DNA of 35,439 nucleotides from an uncultured Lachnospiraceae bacterium (GCA_947628045.1 CANQYP010000007.1:1-35439), one strand, 5' to 3'; shown: positions 15,006-23,090, counted from the first letter of the stretch. The notes: a model not told the origin generated them from the sequence alone. A program made the numbers and translations.

Positions 15006-17099
15006 TTACCCGGCACTCGGTCTTGCGCTGTACGCAAAATCTTCTTCCAGATCCAGCTCATACTTTTTCAGCAATTCACGGATAAAACAAATGCAGTCAT
15101 ACGCTGAATATCCCGTATTAATATAAAGATTAGTATCCTTCTTCAACTTAACAGGATTTCTAAGCGCTGTTGCATCATATGAAAAAACAGGATTGATCCA
15201 TGATGGGAAGACCTCCTGTGTGCTCGCCATCTGGTCTATGATTCGGCTATCTAAATCGTACAGTTTCCTGGCGACTGACCGAACCATAAGCGCAAAACTG
15301 TCAACATTCACTTTTTCACCGAGCAGTTCGTAATAATTCACATACTTGTGGGTTGCCTTATGCGGATCCGCAACGGTATAAAGCGTATATCGCGGATCCT
15401 TAAACTCTATCTTTGTCTCCGGCTGGTCAATCGGAAACAATTCTTTGATCAGGCTGGCAAGCCGCTCCGCCCTGCTCTCAATCGCCGCGGCGTTCCATAA
15501 ATCCTTGTCTTTGACGTCGCTATATAAAACAACAATATGTGTCGTATCTGCAAGCATCTCTTTCTTTTCCTGGAATGGCTTGTCCCCCAGCTCACTGTTG
15601 TATCCGGTCAATGTAAGATTTCCGAGAGTATGCAGATATCTGTCGCGGACGGTTTCCCAGTCCTCACCGAGCATTTTCTTCCAGGCTGTTGAAAGATTCT
15701 TGTTTTGGGGCATAATGTGCTCAATCGTGAGGTTGTCAGTGATCACATGCTCCTTTCCCTGGTTTTCAATCCTGGTCAGCAAGTACTTACAAAGAGCATT
15801 TTTTCTGTATAGATTACGCTCTTTCAATGCAAGCATGAAATCTGCGTCGCTCGGTATTACATCTTTAGAAGTCAGCTGAAGAAGGAAAGATAAAATGGCG
15901 TCATAATAGTGATCTTTATTCTCACCGCGAATAAAGACACGACTGTAAAGCGTCTTATACAGACCGCGCAATGAATTGGAACCAATCTCGCAAATCAGGC
16001 GGCGCACACTGTAGCTCAACAACAAATTCAGTATTTTCCCTAATTCTCTCTGATCAATCACTCCAGCCTCGAAATCATCAAAAACATGAAATAAGAAAAG
16101 ATAAACCGTAGTCTGCTTCAGCCGTCTCAATCCGGAAAGTGCCATATTGATCTCACTGCTCAGTGCATCGTTGCCGCAACAGAACGTGTGATATTGCTTT
16201 GCATAATGGAGAATTTCACGCAGCATCGACTCGTTCGTATATTGTCCGTCCCGATAGATCTGTTTGAAATCCGCATAGGCGTTGCTCTCTTTCGTAAACC
16301 CGTCCAGCTTCATGTTGAGAAAATCCAGGAAAAAACTCTCCAGCCGATCCTTCGAGAGAAGTTCCTGCGTGATCAGCCAGTAATCCTCGTAAAGCCTTTC
16401 CTGGTCATCATCCGTCATCAGAACATAATTCCTGATCAGATCTGGAAGTCCCAGAGTAATACCCGTAGAGTTGATCCTCTCAAAAATCTCCTGAGCATCA
16501 TCATCCTGATCGAGGCGGATATCGGCACAAATCAGGTTGTCGATTCCGTCATGGATCATCATGACCGTATGATCAGGATCTTCATTCAGAAAAGCACTAA
16601 TCAGCTCCTTAAAGAGCATGTAGTTATGATAAATGACGCCATTCTTACTTTTATCCATGCTGTCAATTTTTCCTGACATCAACAGCCGAAGCTGATCATT
16701 ATCTGTTTTTACCGGTTTGAGTTTCAGCTTGCTTTTCTCGTCGATTCCATACCTATTGAACCTGTCTTCATTGAACAGATATTTTTCCAGAGCGTCTTTT
16801 TCCGACTCATCCTGCGCACAATCCGCCAGCGCTTTCAGAAGAATATAAAGCGTGGTGAACCTCTGCTGTCCGTCAATGATGATAAAATAATCTATATGAT
16901 TTTTTGATTTAAGCGGTGCGTAAACAAATGATCCGCAAAAATGCAGCCTGTCCTTCTGGAAGGACAGAACAATATCTTCAAAGAGTTTTTCGCACTGTTC
17001 ATGAGTCCATGCATAATCGCGCTGAAAAACAGGAATGCAATATTGTTTCTTATTCGGCTGAATATAATCATTCAGCATCCTGCCGCTGTCAATTTTCAT
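15006..17099 (-). CDS. DUF262/DUF1524 (GmrSD-like) modification-dependent nuclease
   Basis: A 697-residue single-chain homologue of GmrS-GmrD. The N-terminal DUF262 domain, a ParB/Srx-like nucleotidase fold, shows IPVFQRDYAWTHEQ near residue 24 and FIIIDGQQRFTTLY near 75, with RINSTGITLGLPDL about 210. The C-terminal DUF1524 domain carries the HNH-type motif LTIEHIMPQNKN near 460 and LGNLTLTGYNSELGDK near 495. A further 100-residue C-terminal module is not recognised. The family cuts glucosylated hydroxymethylcytosine DNA or other phage DNA in an NTP-dependent way. The target here is inferred. It overlaps the small upstream gene by 11 bp. Confidence 0.88.
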   Translation of the reverse strand: MKIDSGRMLNDYIQPNKKQYCIPVFQRDYAWTHEQCEKLFEDIVLSFQKDRLHFCGSFVYAPLKSKNHIDYFIIIDGQQRFTTLYILLKALADCAQDESEKDALEKYLFNEDRFNRYGIDEKSKLKLKPVKTDNDQLRLLMSGKIDSMDKSKNGVIYHNYMLFKELISAFLNEDPDHTVMMIHDGIDNLICADIRLDQDDDAQEIFERINSTGITLGLPDLIRNYVLMTDDDQERLYEDYWLITQELLSKDRLESFFLDFLNMKLDGFTKESNAYADFKQIYRDGQYTNESMLREILHYAKQYHTFCCGNDALSSEINMALSGLRRLKQTTVYLFLFHVFDDFEAGVIDQRELGKILNLLLSYSVRRLICEIGSNSLRGLYKTLYSRVFIRGENKDHYYDAILSFLLQLTSKDVIPSDADFMLALKERNLYRKNALCKYLLTRIENQGKEHVITDNLTIEHIMPQNKNLSTAWKKMLGEDWETVRDRYLHTLGNLTLTGYNSELGDKPFQEKKEMLADTTHIVVLYSDVKDKDLWNAAAIESRAERLASLIKELFPIDQPETKIEFKDPRYTLYTVADPHKATHKYVNYYELLGEKVNVDSFALMVRSVARKLYDLDSRIIDQMASTQEVFPSWINPVFSYDATALRNPVKLKKDTNLYINTGYSAYDCICFIRELLKKYELDLEEDFAYSARPSAG

Positions 17100-17316
17100 T
17101 CGATGCAAACCCCCTGTGATGCGTCTGTGTCATTGTCTGTTCCGATATGGATTCATTTTCATCTTCCCACATCTCCCGGTATTCTTCGATATAAAATTTA
17201 ACACAGTTCGGATATATATATAAATACCTTCTGCAGACTCTTTTGTATAAATTTAATATTTTTTCATCATAGGCAAAATCCAACAAGTGATCAAACAAAT
17301 GCGATCTTTCTTCCAT
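17089..17316 (-). CDS. Small unknown protein coupled to the GmrSD-like nuclease
   Basis: A 75-residue charged, aromatic-rich protein (LFDHLLDFAYDEKI, YKRVCRRYLYIY, EEYREMWEDENE) with no family I recognise. Its stop codon overlaps the nuclease start, so the two are translated together. A 15-codon frame (17316-17363, MEEIKRILKHWGRVV) ends in a TAATG overlap with its own start and could be a leader peptide. It may be an accessory or immunity factor for the nuclease; this is position-based inference only. Confidence 0.6.
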   Translation of the reverse strand: MEERSHLFDHLLDFAYDEKILNLYKRVCRRYLYIYPNCVKFYIEEYREMWEDENESISEQTMTQTHHRGFASNEN

Positions 17317-17396
17317 TACACCACCCTTCCCCAATGTTTGAGTATCCTTTTTATTTCCTCCATTTTTCTCTTTTCTTTCACCAAATCTTGTTTTTA

Positions 17397-17477
17397 GTTA
17401 TCCGCTTCAGCAAAAATGCTGCCGATGTGCTGAATTCCTTTCAGACCATGCAGGACTACGGCATCAATCTGATTTGT
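17397..17477 (+). pseudogene. Serine recombinase fragment
   Basis: Plus-strand frame reads VIRFSKNAADVLNSFQT and then MQDYGINLIC, closely resembling the catalytic-domain end of large serine recombinases. It runs out at TGA (17499-17501) after unrelated residues. No start and no flanking domains: a scar of a mobile element. Confidence 0.55.
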
Positions 17478-17752
17478 TGGGGACATAGTAAACGCATGTG
17501 ATCCAGCACTTCACTTCTAAACCCGTCGAATTCGACGGGTTTAAAATCCGGGTTATGCAAGCTTTCCCATAATCCCAAAAATTCGAGTGTCTCGCGTCCT
17601 CTCATCCAATTCTTAATTACATCATTAGGAGCATTGCTTTTATACTTTGCAATATCAGTCAACGAAATGAACTCATTTTCATAGTCAATTGTGTATATTC
17701 CAATGTCAAAACCTTTGGCATGAATAACATCTTTCTTTATATCTTTTGCCAT
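17456..17752 (-). pseudogene. KilA-N domain protein, 3'-truncated
   Basis: A 98-codon reading frame whose first 80 residues match the KilA-N DNA-binding domain of phage and mobile-element proteins (ISLTDIAKYKS, NDVIKNWMRGRETLEFLGLW, KPVEFDGF). The last 18 residues are just the antisense of the adjacent recombinase fragment, so the true 3' end was lost in a rearrangement near 17518. The full family is usually around 250 residues. The start has GGAGG and a candidate promoter. Confidence 0.8.
17518..17543. repeat. 26-bp perfect palindrome at the KilA-N break
   Basis: A perfect inverted repeat centred on GAATTC with arms beginning TAAACCCGTCGAA. It codes the conserved peptide KPVEFDGF in both strands. 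Its core TCGAATTCGA also forms the centre of the palindrome at 17803-17820. Confidence 0.8.
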
Positions 17753-17791
17753 ATGCGGCCTCCAATTCTAAACTTATCTCATCCGATAGCT

Positions 17792-17821
17792 TCTATACTA
17801 ACTGCCTCGAATTCGAGGCAA
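17792..17821 (-). promoter_or_regulatory. KilA-N promoter with palindromic operator
   Basis: Minus strand TTGCCT (17816-17821), 18-bp spacer, TATAGA (17792-17797). The perfect 18-bp palindrome TGCCTCGAATTCGAGGCA at 17803-17820 fills most of the spacer and the -35, a typical operator position. Confidence 0.5.
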
Positions 17822-17827
17822 TTGCAT

Positions 17828-18022
17828 CTATCCTCGTTTCTTTATCAGCTTCTCATACTTCATCTGATACTCTATCAACCGCGGGATATATTTCGGCGGA
17901 GTGCGTCTGCCTGCCTCCCAGTCCTCCAGAGTACGGACAGGTATCCCCGTATGAGTCGAAAATTCTTTCCTGTTCTCGCCTGTTTCCTCACGAAGTTCCA
18001 TTATCCTTTTCGCTATATCCAT
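17828..18022 (-). CDS. XRE-family helix-turn-helix regulator, small
   Basis: A 64-residue, single-domain DNA-binding protein of the Cro/C1 type: RIMELREETGENRKEFST, the recognition helix region TGIPVRTLEDWEAGRRTPP, then a C-terminal LIEYQMKYEKLIKKRG helix. Such stand-alone proteins are common on Clostridia mobile elements. The second ATG (18022) has GGAGG nine bases upstream. The first (18028) would leave only three bases of spacing. Nested palindromes in its promoter suggest autoregulation. Confidence 0.85.
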   Translation of the reverse strand: MDIAKRIMELREETGENRKEFSTHTGIPVRTLEDWEAGRRTPPKYIPRLIEYQMKYEKLIKKRG

Positions 18023-18039
18023 ATCCATCGTCCTCCACG

Positions 18040-18085
18040 CATTGCGATATATGGATCATAGCACATGATCTGCTTTTTCGCAATG
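18040..18085 (-). promoter_or_regulatory. Promoter and nested operators of the small XRE gene
   Basis: Minus strand TTGCGA (18078-18083), 17-bp spacer, TATGAT (18055-18060). Two inverted repeats overlie it: CATTGCGA (18040-18047) with TCGCAATG (18078-18085), and GATCAT/ATGATC (18054-18070, 5-bp centre) over the -10. Confidence 0.6.
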
Positions 18086-18086
18086 T

Positions 18087-18317
18087 ATGTCCCGCATATT
18101 CCGATTATCACAGCCCGATATTAAGCCCTATCCCGACGGTTACGTGAAGACCCTGTTATACTTACTGGCTCCCTATGAAACGCCGGAGGCTCTGGACAGA
18201 ATCTGCGAAGAATACAATCGCGTCACCGGAAATAGGAAAATAGAGCCGTTAATCACTATTCCCGTTTCCATTCACGACTTTCTCTGCATACATCCATTCA
18301 AGATGACGTATAATTAG
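18087..18317 (+). pseudogene. Fic-domain protein, 5' fragment cut at the Fic motif
   Basis: Reads Fic-family sequence (PDGYVKTLLYLLAPYETPEAL, VSIHDFLCIHPF) up to the first half of the HPFx(D/E)GNGR active-site motif. It then ends in KMTYN-stop at the border of the IS element. The usual N-terminal portion of about 150 residues is also missing. It cannot encode an active AMP-transferase. Confidence 0.8.
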
Positions 18318-19646
18318 TTTCGCAAATTTAACTTCATAAAAAATAGACATGGTCTATGCCGTTTGGTAGAATTAAGTTACCACACAAAATTTTACTAAAG
18401 GAGGCAAAAACCATGTCTGATAACATTATACAACTGAATGAGGATTTAATAAAGCATGATTTGAAGGATCTTGTCCGCAGCAGCGTGGAAGAGACCCTTA
18501 ACGCCCTGCTTGACAAGGAAGCCGATGAACTGGTCAATGCCCAGAGATATGAACGTTCCGATACCCGCCAGGGCTACCGCTCCGGCCATTATAAGCGAAA
18601 CTTCCAGACCACGGCAGGCGAAGTGGAGCTGAAAGTCCCAAAGCTCAAAGGCGTTCCTTTTGAGACGGCCATCATCGAGCGCTACCGCCGCAGGGAATCC
18701 TCCGTGGAAGAGGCACTGATCGAAATGTACCTTGCCGGTGTCTCTGGCCGCCGCGTAGAGGATATCACGGAAGCCCTATGGGGAACCAGGGTCTCGCCCG
18801 GCACGATCAGCAACCTCAACAAGAAAGCCTATGAACATATCGAGACCTGGCGTACACGCCCGCTCGCCGGGGATTATCCGTATCTCTATGTGGACGGGGT
18901 CTACCTGAAACGCAGCTGGGGCGGTGAGGTCCAGAATGTATCTGTCCTTGTTGCGATCGGTGTCAGCAGCGATGGGTTCCGCGAGATCATCGGTGCAGCA
19001 GAAGGCATGAAAGAAGACCGGGAAAGCTGGCGTTCCTTCTTTGTCTGGCTAAAAGAGCGAGGGCTTACAGGCGTCCGGCTTGTCATCGGGGATAAGAACC
19101 TGGACATGCTGGAAACAGTTGCAGAGATCTTTCCGGATGCCCGGTACCAGAGATGTACAGTCCATTTTTACCGGAACATCTTTTCCGTGACACCAAGGAA
19201 TAAAGTGAAAACGGTCGCGATGATGCTGAAAACGGTACACGCCCAGGAGAACAAGGAAACTGCCAGGGAGAAAGCCTCCCAGATCATCAGGAAACTGCGG
19301 GAGATGAAACTGTCCAGAGCGACCCAGAAAGTGGAGGACGGCATAGAGGAAACGCTCACTTACATGGACTTTCCGACGCAGCACTGGACACGGATCCGGA
19401 CGAACAATACGATCGAGCGTGTGAACCGGGAGATCAAGCGGCGGACCAGGGCCATTGGCGCGTTCCCGGACGGGCAGAGTGCACTGATGCTGGTCTGCGC
19501 ACGGCTGAAGCATGTAGCCGGGACCCAATGGGGCACCCGGAAATACATGAACATGGAGCATCTTGCCAAGCCGGAAGACGGAATGCTGTCCGACTCCCTT
19601 GCAGGTTAACGTCGGCGTCCAAACGGCTGAATTTAATTTTGCGAAA
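18318..19646 (+). mobile_element. IS256-family insertion sequence
   Basis: About 1.33 kb containing a complete transposase gene, bounded by imperfect terminal inverted repeats (18318-18336 and 19628-19646, 17 of 19 matching; core TTTCGCAAA). A second shared block GCCGTTTGG lies just inside each end at different distances. No 8- to 9-bp target duplication is visible and about 100 bp of the host Fic gene are missing, so the insertion was followed by, or made with, a deletion. Confidence 0.75.
18413..19609 (+). CDS. IS256-family transposase
   Basis: A 398-residue DDE transposase of the mutator/IS256 type, apparently full-length. It contains YRSGHYKRNFQTTAGEV near residue 50, YVDGVYLKR with the first acidic residue near 160, GDKNLDMLE with the second near 225, the CTVHFYRN motif, and NTIERVNREIKRRT with the catalytic glutamate near 345. 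The ATG at 18413 follows AAAGGAGG, a strong site; an upstream ATG (18356) lacks one. Nothing suggests inactivation. Confidence 0.95.
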   Translation: MSDNIIQLNEDLIKHDLKDLVRSSVEETLNALLDKEADELVNAQRYERSDTRQGYRSGHYKRNFQTTAGEVELKVPKLKGVPFETAIIERYRRRESSVEEALIEMYLAGVSGRRVEDITEALWGTRVSPGTISNLNKKAYEHIETWRTRPLAGDYPYLYVDGVYLKRSWGGEVQNVSVLVAIGVSSDGFREIIGAAEGMKEDRESWRSFFVWLKERGLTGVRLVIGDKNLDMLETVAEIFPDARYQRCTVHFYRNIFSVTPRNKVKTVAMMLKTVHAQENKETAREKASQIIRKLREMKLSRATQKVEDGIEETLTYMDFPTQHWTRIRTNNTIERVNREIKRRTRAIGAFPDGQSALMLVCARLKHVAGTQWGTRKYMNMEHLAKPEDGMLSDSLAG

Positions 19647-19664
19647 AACTATTGACACAAAAAA

Positions 19665-20016
19665 CGCTCAAAATAAGGATTTGTACTATGACATACTCAG
19701 GCAGACACAGGTCGGCTGGCACGAAGGCTGTGAAAATACAGTTCCGTTCACCAAATATCTGCTTGTCACTATCCTTTCCGCTTATAAGGATTTCGGGGAT
19801 CGCTTTGCTCTGGTAGGAACAAAGCTGTCCGCGCTTGAGGCAGTAAGACGTGCTGCTGTGAATAAAATCGACCATTTTACCAAACAAGATATTCTTGAAT
19901 TGTGCCCTTCGCTCAGTATTAGTTCCGTTGAGGGCGCACTGCGCAAACTCGTGGCATCCGGTGAACTAAAACGAGAGGGCGTCGGAAAGAGCACCTGCTA
20001 TTATAGGGTCAGCTGA
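19665..20016 (+). pseudogene. Fic-domain protein, 3' fragment
   Basis: Continues the Fic gene after the IS: KNAQNKDLYYDILRQTQVGW, then TKYLLVTILSAYKDF and a C-terminal winged helix (KQDILELCPSLSISSVEGAL, ending STCYYRVS). Roughly 33 residues, including GNGR, are missing between the two fragments. The open frame starts artificially inside the IS element. Confidence 0.8.
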
Positions 20017-20065
20017 TTCCTTTAATTGATTACTCGTTCCCTTAAAATATATAAAAATAAGGGGA

Positions 20066-20100
20066 CTTCTGATTTGTGTCTTAACACTTCCAGAATCTTG
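20066..20100 (-). pseudogene. Short remnant of a third ATPase/winged-helix gene copy
   Basis: This 35-bp stretch is nearly identical to 24238-24272 and encodes the same KILEVLRHK peptide found in the pseudogene there. It sits just downstream of the intact relative at 20255-21301. The rest of 20017-20254 shows no gene. Confidence 0.5.
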
Positions 20101-20254
20101 CCACTTCGCAAATCCTTGCCTCGGCTGTATAATTACTCTCCAATGGTCTCCAAAATTGTACAGCTTTACGCAAGCTCATAAGTCTGCGTCGGATTATGGA
20201 TATCTCTTGTCTTTCATTATCATATTTTCAATTCTATCTTCATATAAAATTTCT

Positions 20255-21301
20255 TCACTCTACTTCCCAGTGCCCGTATCTCTTTCCACCGACACGTATA
20301 ACGCGCCCAGACTCACGCATTTTTTTCATTTCACGTTCTATAGTCCTGGTTGTAACATCCAGTTTTTCTGCCATCTCAGACATTTTTATTTCTGAATTAT
20401 CTGAAATCAACTCTATAATCTTTTCCGCCAAACCGACTTCTAAACCGACATTCTTGCCGACGTCCTGTCGGTTTGGAGTTTTAGACCAATCTATAAGAGC
20501 ACTCTTGAGTGCCGGGAAATATACTCTGATACCAGTTCCCAGTATCTCATATCTGGGAAGCTCCGTACCCAACGCTATGCATTCATCACATATCTTCTGA
20601 ATTCCCTGTCCCCAGGTTTCTATATATCCCGCTCTGTAAAATACGTTGGCAATGTCAGGATTGTACGGTATGGAATCATGTGGCTGCATCAATGTCTCCA
20701 CAGTCCACCCCTCGGGAAGAATACAACGGTTGCTTATAATAATCTGCTCTTCTTCAATCCGTATCTGTATCGGAGTCCCATACACGTAACAATTATGAGC
20801 GATGGCATTGTAAATTTCCTCGCGAATAGCATTTCTCGCATAAGGATAGGTCTCTACACGCCGGTCATGTTCATATGTGATTTTTGCCTTCAAGTATTTA
20901 AGATAAATAAGATCCACAATTTTATCTGCTGTAGATATGAGCGAACCTTCAAGATCATCATGATATTCCACAGTTCCGTGCTCACCAAATTTGCCGATTT
21001 TAACATAACTACCGACCTGCACAATACTCGGATCACCATAGAACAACAGCACGGCTGAACGCTTCAGCTTACCATTTGATAAAAGCTTCAACTTGGAAAG
21101 TAGTTCCTCATTTGAAATATTAAGCTCAGCCTCAGTCATCCGCTTGCTACGAAGCGCCTCTCTCCTGAAAATCTTAAAGCTTTCATCATCCAGATCATCT
21201 ACTGTAATATTATCGACAGTGACATCTTCCCATCGGAAACCGGTTTTCTTCATAATATTCAATGTTTTGACTTTCTGACATAAAAAAGACTCCCATATCA
21301 T
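20255..21301 (-). CDS. ATP-binding (HATPase_c_4) and winged-helix protein lacking the AlbA_2 domain
   Basis: A 348-residue protein matching the C-terminal two thirds of COG2865/Schlafen-AlbA-type putative regulators. It contains KLKRSAVLLFYGDP, GSYVKIGKFGEHG, then NAIREEIYNAIAHNCY near residue 165 (the HATPase N-box-like segment), ANVFYRAGYIETWGQGI near 225, and a C-terminal winged helix with DVTTRTIEREMKKMRESG and RVGGKRYGHWE. The usual N-terminal AlbA_2 DNA/RNA-binding domain (about 130 residues) is absent, so it is either a shortened variant or a 5'-truncated gene. A GGGAGGAG sequence and a plausible promoter lie upstream, so it may be expressed. Regulatory role inferred. Confidence 0.75.
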   Translation of the reverse strand: MIWESFLCQKVKTLNIMKKTGFRWEDVTVDNITVDDLDDESFKIFRREALRSKRMTEAELNISNEELLSKLKLLSNGKLKRSAVLLFYGDPSIVQVGSYVKIGKFGEHGTVEYHDDLEGSLISTADKIVDLIYLKYLKAKITYEHDRRVETYPYARNAIREEIYNAIAHNCYVYGTPIQIRIEEEQIIISNRCILPEGWTVETLMQPHDSIPYNPDIANVFYRAGYIETWGQGIQKICDECIALGTELPRYEILGTGIRVYFPALKSALIDWSKTPNRQDVGKNVGLEVGLAEKIIELISDNSEIKMSEMAEKLDVTTRTIEREMKKMRESGRVIRVGGKRYGHWEVE

Positions 21302-21339
21302 ACTCCTCCCATGCCGAATAAATGAACATGCACACTACA

Positions 21340-21368
21340 GTTATACACACTCACTGTCATCAGGACAA
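21340..21368 (-). promoter_or_regulatory. Candidate promoter for the ATPase/winged-helix gene
   Basis: Minus strand TTGTCC (21363-21368), 17-bp spacer, TATAAC (21340-21345), 40 bp upstream of the start. Confidence 0.4.
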
Positions 21369-21396
21369 CAAAAATTGAGCGAAAGCACAATTTTTG
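21369..21396 (-). terminator. Probable terminator after the membrane coiled-coil gene
   Basis: Perfect 9-bp arms CAAAAATTG (21369-21377) and CAATTTTTG (21388-21396) around a 10-nt loop. On the minus strand the 3' arm itself supplies the T-run. It lies 33 bp past the stop at 21430. AT-rich, so moderate strength; it could work in both directions. Confidence 0.5.
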
Positions 21397-21429
21397 CGCA
21401 TATATCAATAATGTAATAATATTATAGTT

Positions 21430-22368
21430 CTACCTATTTCCCTCATTATCAAAGTTTTTCCATCTCAATAATAAAACCAAATAAATAAAAGTAATTAAGA
21501 CGCATATGGCAAACAGACTAAGTGATATAATTGGCATGTACTGACTACAATTATTATATATTTTATTCATCAATGCACATAGCAAAGGAAAAAATACTCC
21601 AAGGAACGAAAAAATAATAAAAATAATTAATCCTGACTTCATTCCTTTTGGTTTTCTTATTTTTCTCTTTTTTTCTTCATATTGTGATTTTTCAAATTTT
21701 AATTCTTGTATCCGCATTTCTAATTTTTCAACTTCTCCTTCTTTTTCGTGATACCAAAACGGTGCCGTTTGCGGGATGAAATCCTCTGTATCAAATAATA
21801 GCGAAGAAAGATATGCTGAATTTTTTTCTCTCTTTTTAATCTCAACCAACACTTTTTTACACACTCCATAATCAAATTCATTTATATATTTTTTTGCCAA
21901 TATCACCGGTACTTTATCTGAATTTACACTATTGGCTTGTTCTTCACCTAAACCGAATATTTCTTCGCATATCTTTAAGGCTCTCAACCAATACCTTTCC
22001 ATTTTTGAATAATCAAGCCTTGGTTTTTCTTCAGGCTTATAGACTATATCTATACTTCTACGATCCACTAGCTCGGATACATTATCTCTTACAAAATCAA
22101 GCGCATCATCATCGTCTAATTGTTCAGTTATATTGTCGTATTGTTTCATTTTTATATTAAGCTCATCATTAATTTCTTTGATTTTATCTAAGATATTTTC
22201 TCTATCAGCACTGATGCTTATTAATTTTGCAGCAATAAAGCCACCAATAATTGCTATAATAGTTGCTGAACATCCCGCAATTGAATAAAAGAAACTTGAA
22301 TAATCCAACTCAATAGTCCTCCATACCTCTTTGCGATAGAAAATATTAAACAATTCTATCAACAGCAT
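21430..22368 (-). CDS. Membrane protein with coiled coil, three predicted helices, unknown function
   Basis: A 312-residue, AT-rich gene product. One membrane helix is near residues 24-50 (FFYSIAGCSATIIAIIGGFI). A long charged cytosolic region follows with two coiled-coil stretches (about 50-85 and 210-245), and two closely spaced helices at about 246-270 and 280-305 lead to a short tail. No enzyme motif is visible. It follows the AbrB-domain gene by 24 bp on the same strand, and a terminator-like hairpin closes the pair. The layout, soluble regulator then membrane protein within an island, would fit a toxin or abortive-infection effector, but that is speculation. Confidence 0.7.
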   Translation of the reverse strand: MLLIELFNIFYRKEVWRTIELDYSSFFYSIAGCSATIIAIIGGFIAAKLISISADRENILDKIKEINDELNIKMKQYDNITEQLDDDDALDFVRDNVSELVDRRSIDIVYKPEEKPRLDYSKMERYWLRALKICEEIFGLGEEQANSVNSDKVPVILAKKYINEFDYGVCKKVLVEIKKREKNSAYLSSLLFDTEDFIPQTAPFWYHEKEGEVEKLEMRIQELKFEKSQYEEKKRKIRKPKGMKSGLIIFIIFSFLGVFFPLLCALMNKIYNNCSQYMPIISLSLFAICVLITFIYLVLLLRWKNFDNEGNR

Positions 22369-22392
22369 TAATTTCTTCTTTGTATTTCCACT

Positions 22393-22956
22393 CTATCTTG
22401 CCAGTTCCGCCAACCTTCCAAGCGCAGTCACAAACCATTGAACGTCCTCTTCTCCCATTGGGGACATGCTCCAGTGATTCCAGTACCGCCATTGTGAATA
22501 GATCGCATTGCCTAACGTCTGCAGGTCAATTTGTTCAATGATCCGTTCCAGCACCGCGTTATCATTTAAGGCGTTTAAGCCCGGAAACGCTGTTTCCAAC
22601 GATTTTCCGCAATCCATCTCAAACCCCAGGTCAGCCATTTCCTCTCCCATGAATTCTATCTCTTCAAAGAAGTAAAACGGTATTGTTTTATAATTTATAT
22701 ACATTTGCTGCCACACCAGCGCAAAACGACGAATTCTTTTCTTGTTGGCAAGCGGTATACGTTTTACACCAGACCCTTCCGGGCGGCGAACGGACACTAC
22801 ATCGCCATCAAAACAAAGCGTCACTTCCCGGCTATCCGGGCGAACGCCCATCCGGTCAACCCACGATTTCGGGATAGACAATTTGCAGGTATAGGAATTC
22901 CTGCTTGCATTACCGCCGGCTTTACCAAAGATTATATTTGCATTTCTTTCTTCCAT
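22393..22956 (-). CDS. AbrB/MazE-like domain protein with unknown C-terminal domain
   Basis: A 187-residue protein. The first 60 residues look like a SpoVT-AbrB swapped-hairpin DNA-binding domain (SYTCKLSIPKSWVDRMGV, then REVTLCFDGDVVSVRRPEG). AbrB domains serve as transition regulators or antitoxins. The remaining 125 residues, rich in Trp, Met and acidic residues (QWRYWNHWSMSPMGEED), are not recognised. It has a good promoter and an AAAGGCGG site and is the first gene of a two-gene unit with the membrane protein. It could be the antitoxin or repressor of that unit. Confidence 0.7.
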   Translation of the reverse strand: MEERNANIIFGKAGGNASRNSYTCKLSIPKSWVDRMGVRPDSREVTLCFDGDVVSVRRPEGSGVKRIPLANKKRIRRFALVWQQMYINYKTIPFYFFEEIEFMGEEMADLGFEMDCGKSLETAFPGLNALNDNAVLERIIEQIDLQTLGNAIYSQWRYWNHWSMSPMGEEDVQWFVTALGRLAELAR

Positions 22957-22989
22957 AAACCAAACCGCCTTTCAGCACTTTTCATTTCC

Positions 22990-23018
22990 ATTATATGGGA
23001 TTGGTAACGAATAATCAA
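22990..23018 (-). promoter_or_regulatory. Promoter of the AbrB/membrane-protein unit
   Basis: Minus strand TTGATT (23013-23018), 17-bp spacer, TATAAT (22990-22995), 34 bp before the AbrB-domain start. Confidence 0.65.
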
Positions 23019-23022
23019 GATA

Positions 23023-23069
23023 TAGAAAACCCCTCCGGCAAAACACCTGTTATAATTTATCGGAGAGGT
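23023..23069 (-). terminator. Likely terminator of the SAM methyltransferase gene
   Basis: On the minus strand CCTCTCCG and CCGGAGGGG can pair imperfectly around a long loop and are followed by TTTTCT. Core stem CTCCG/CGGAG only. Confidence 0.35.
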
Positions 23070-23090
23070 CTGTTGTAACGATTATGTCAT

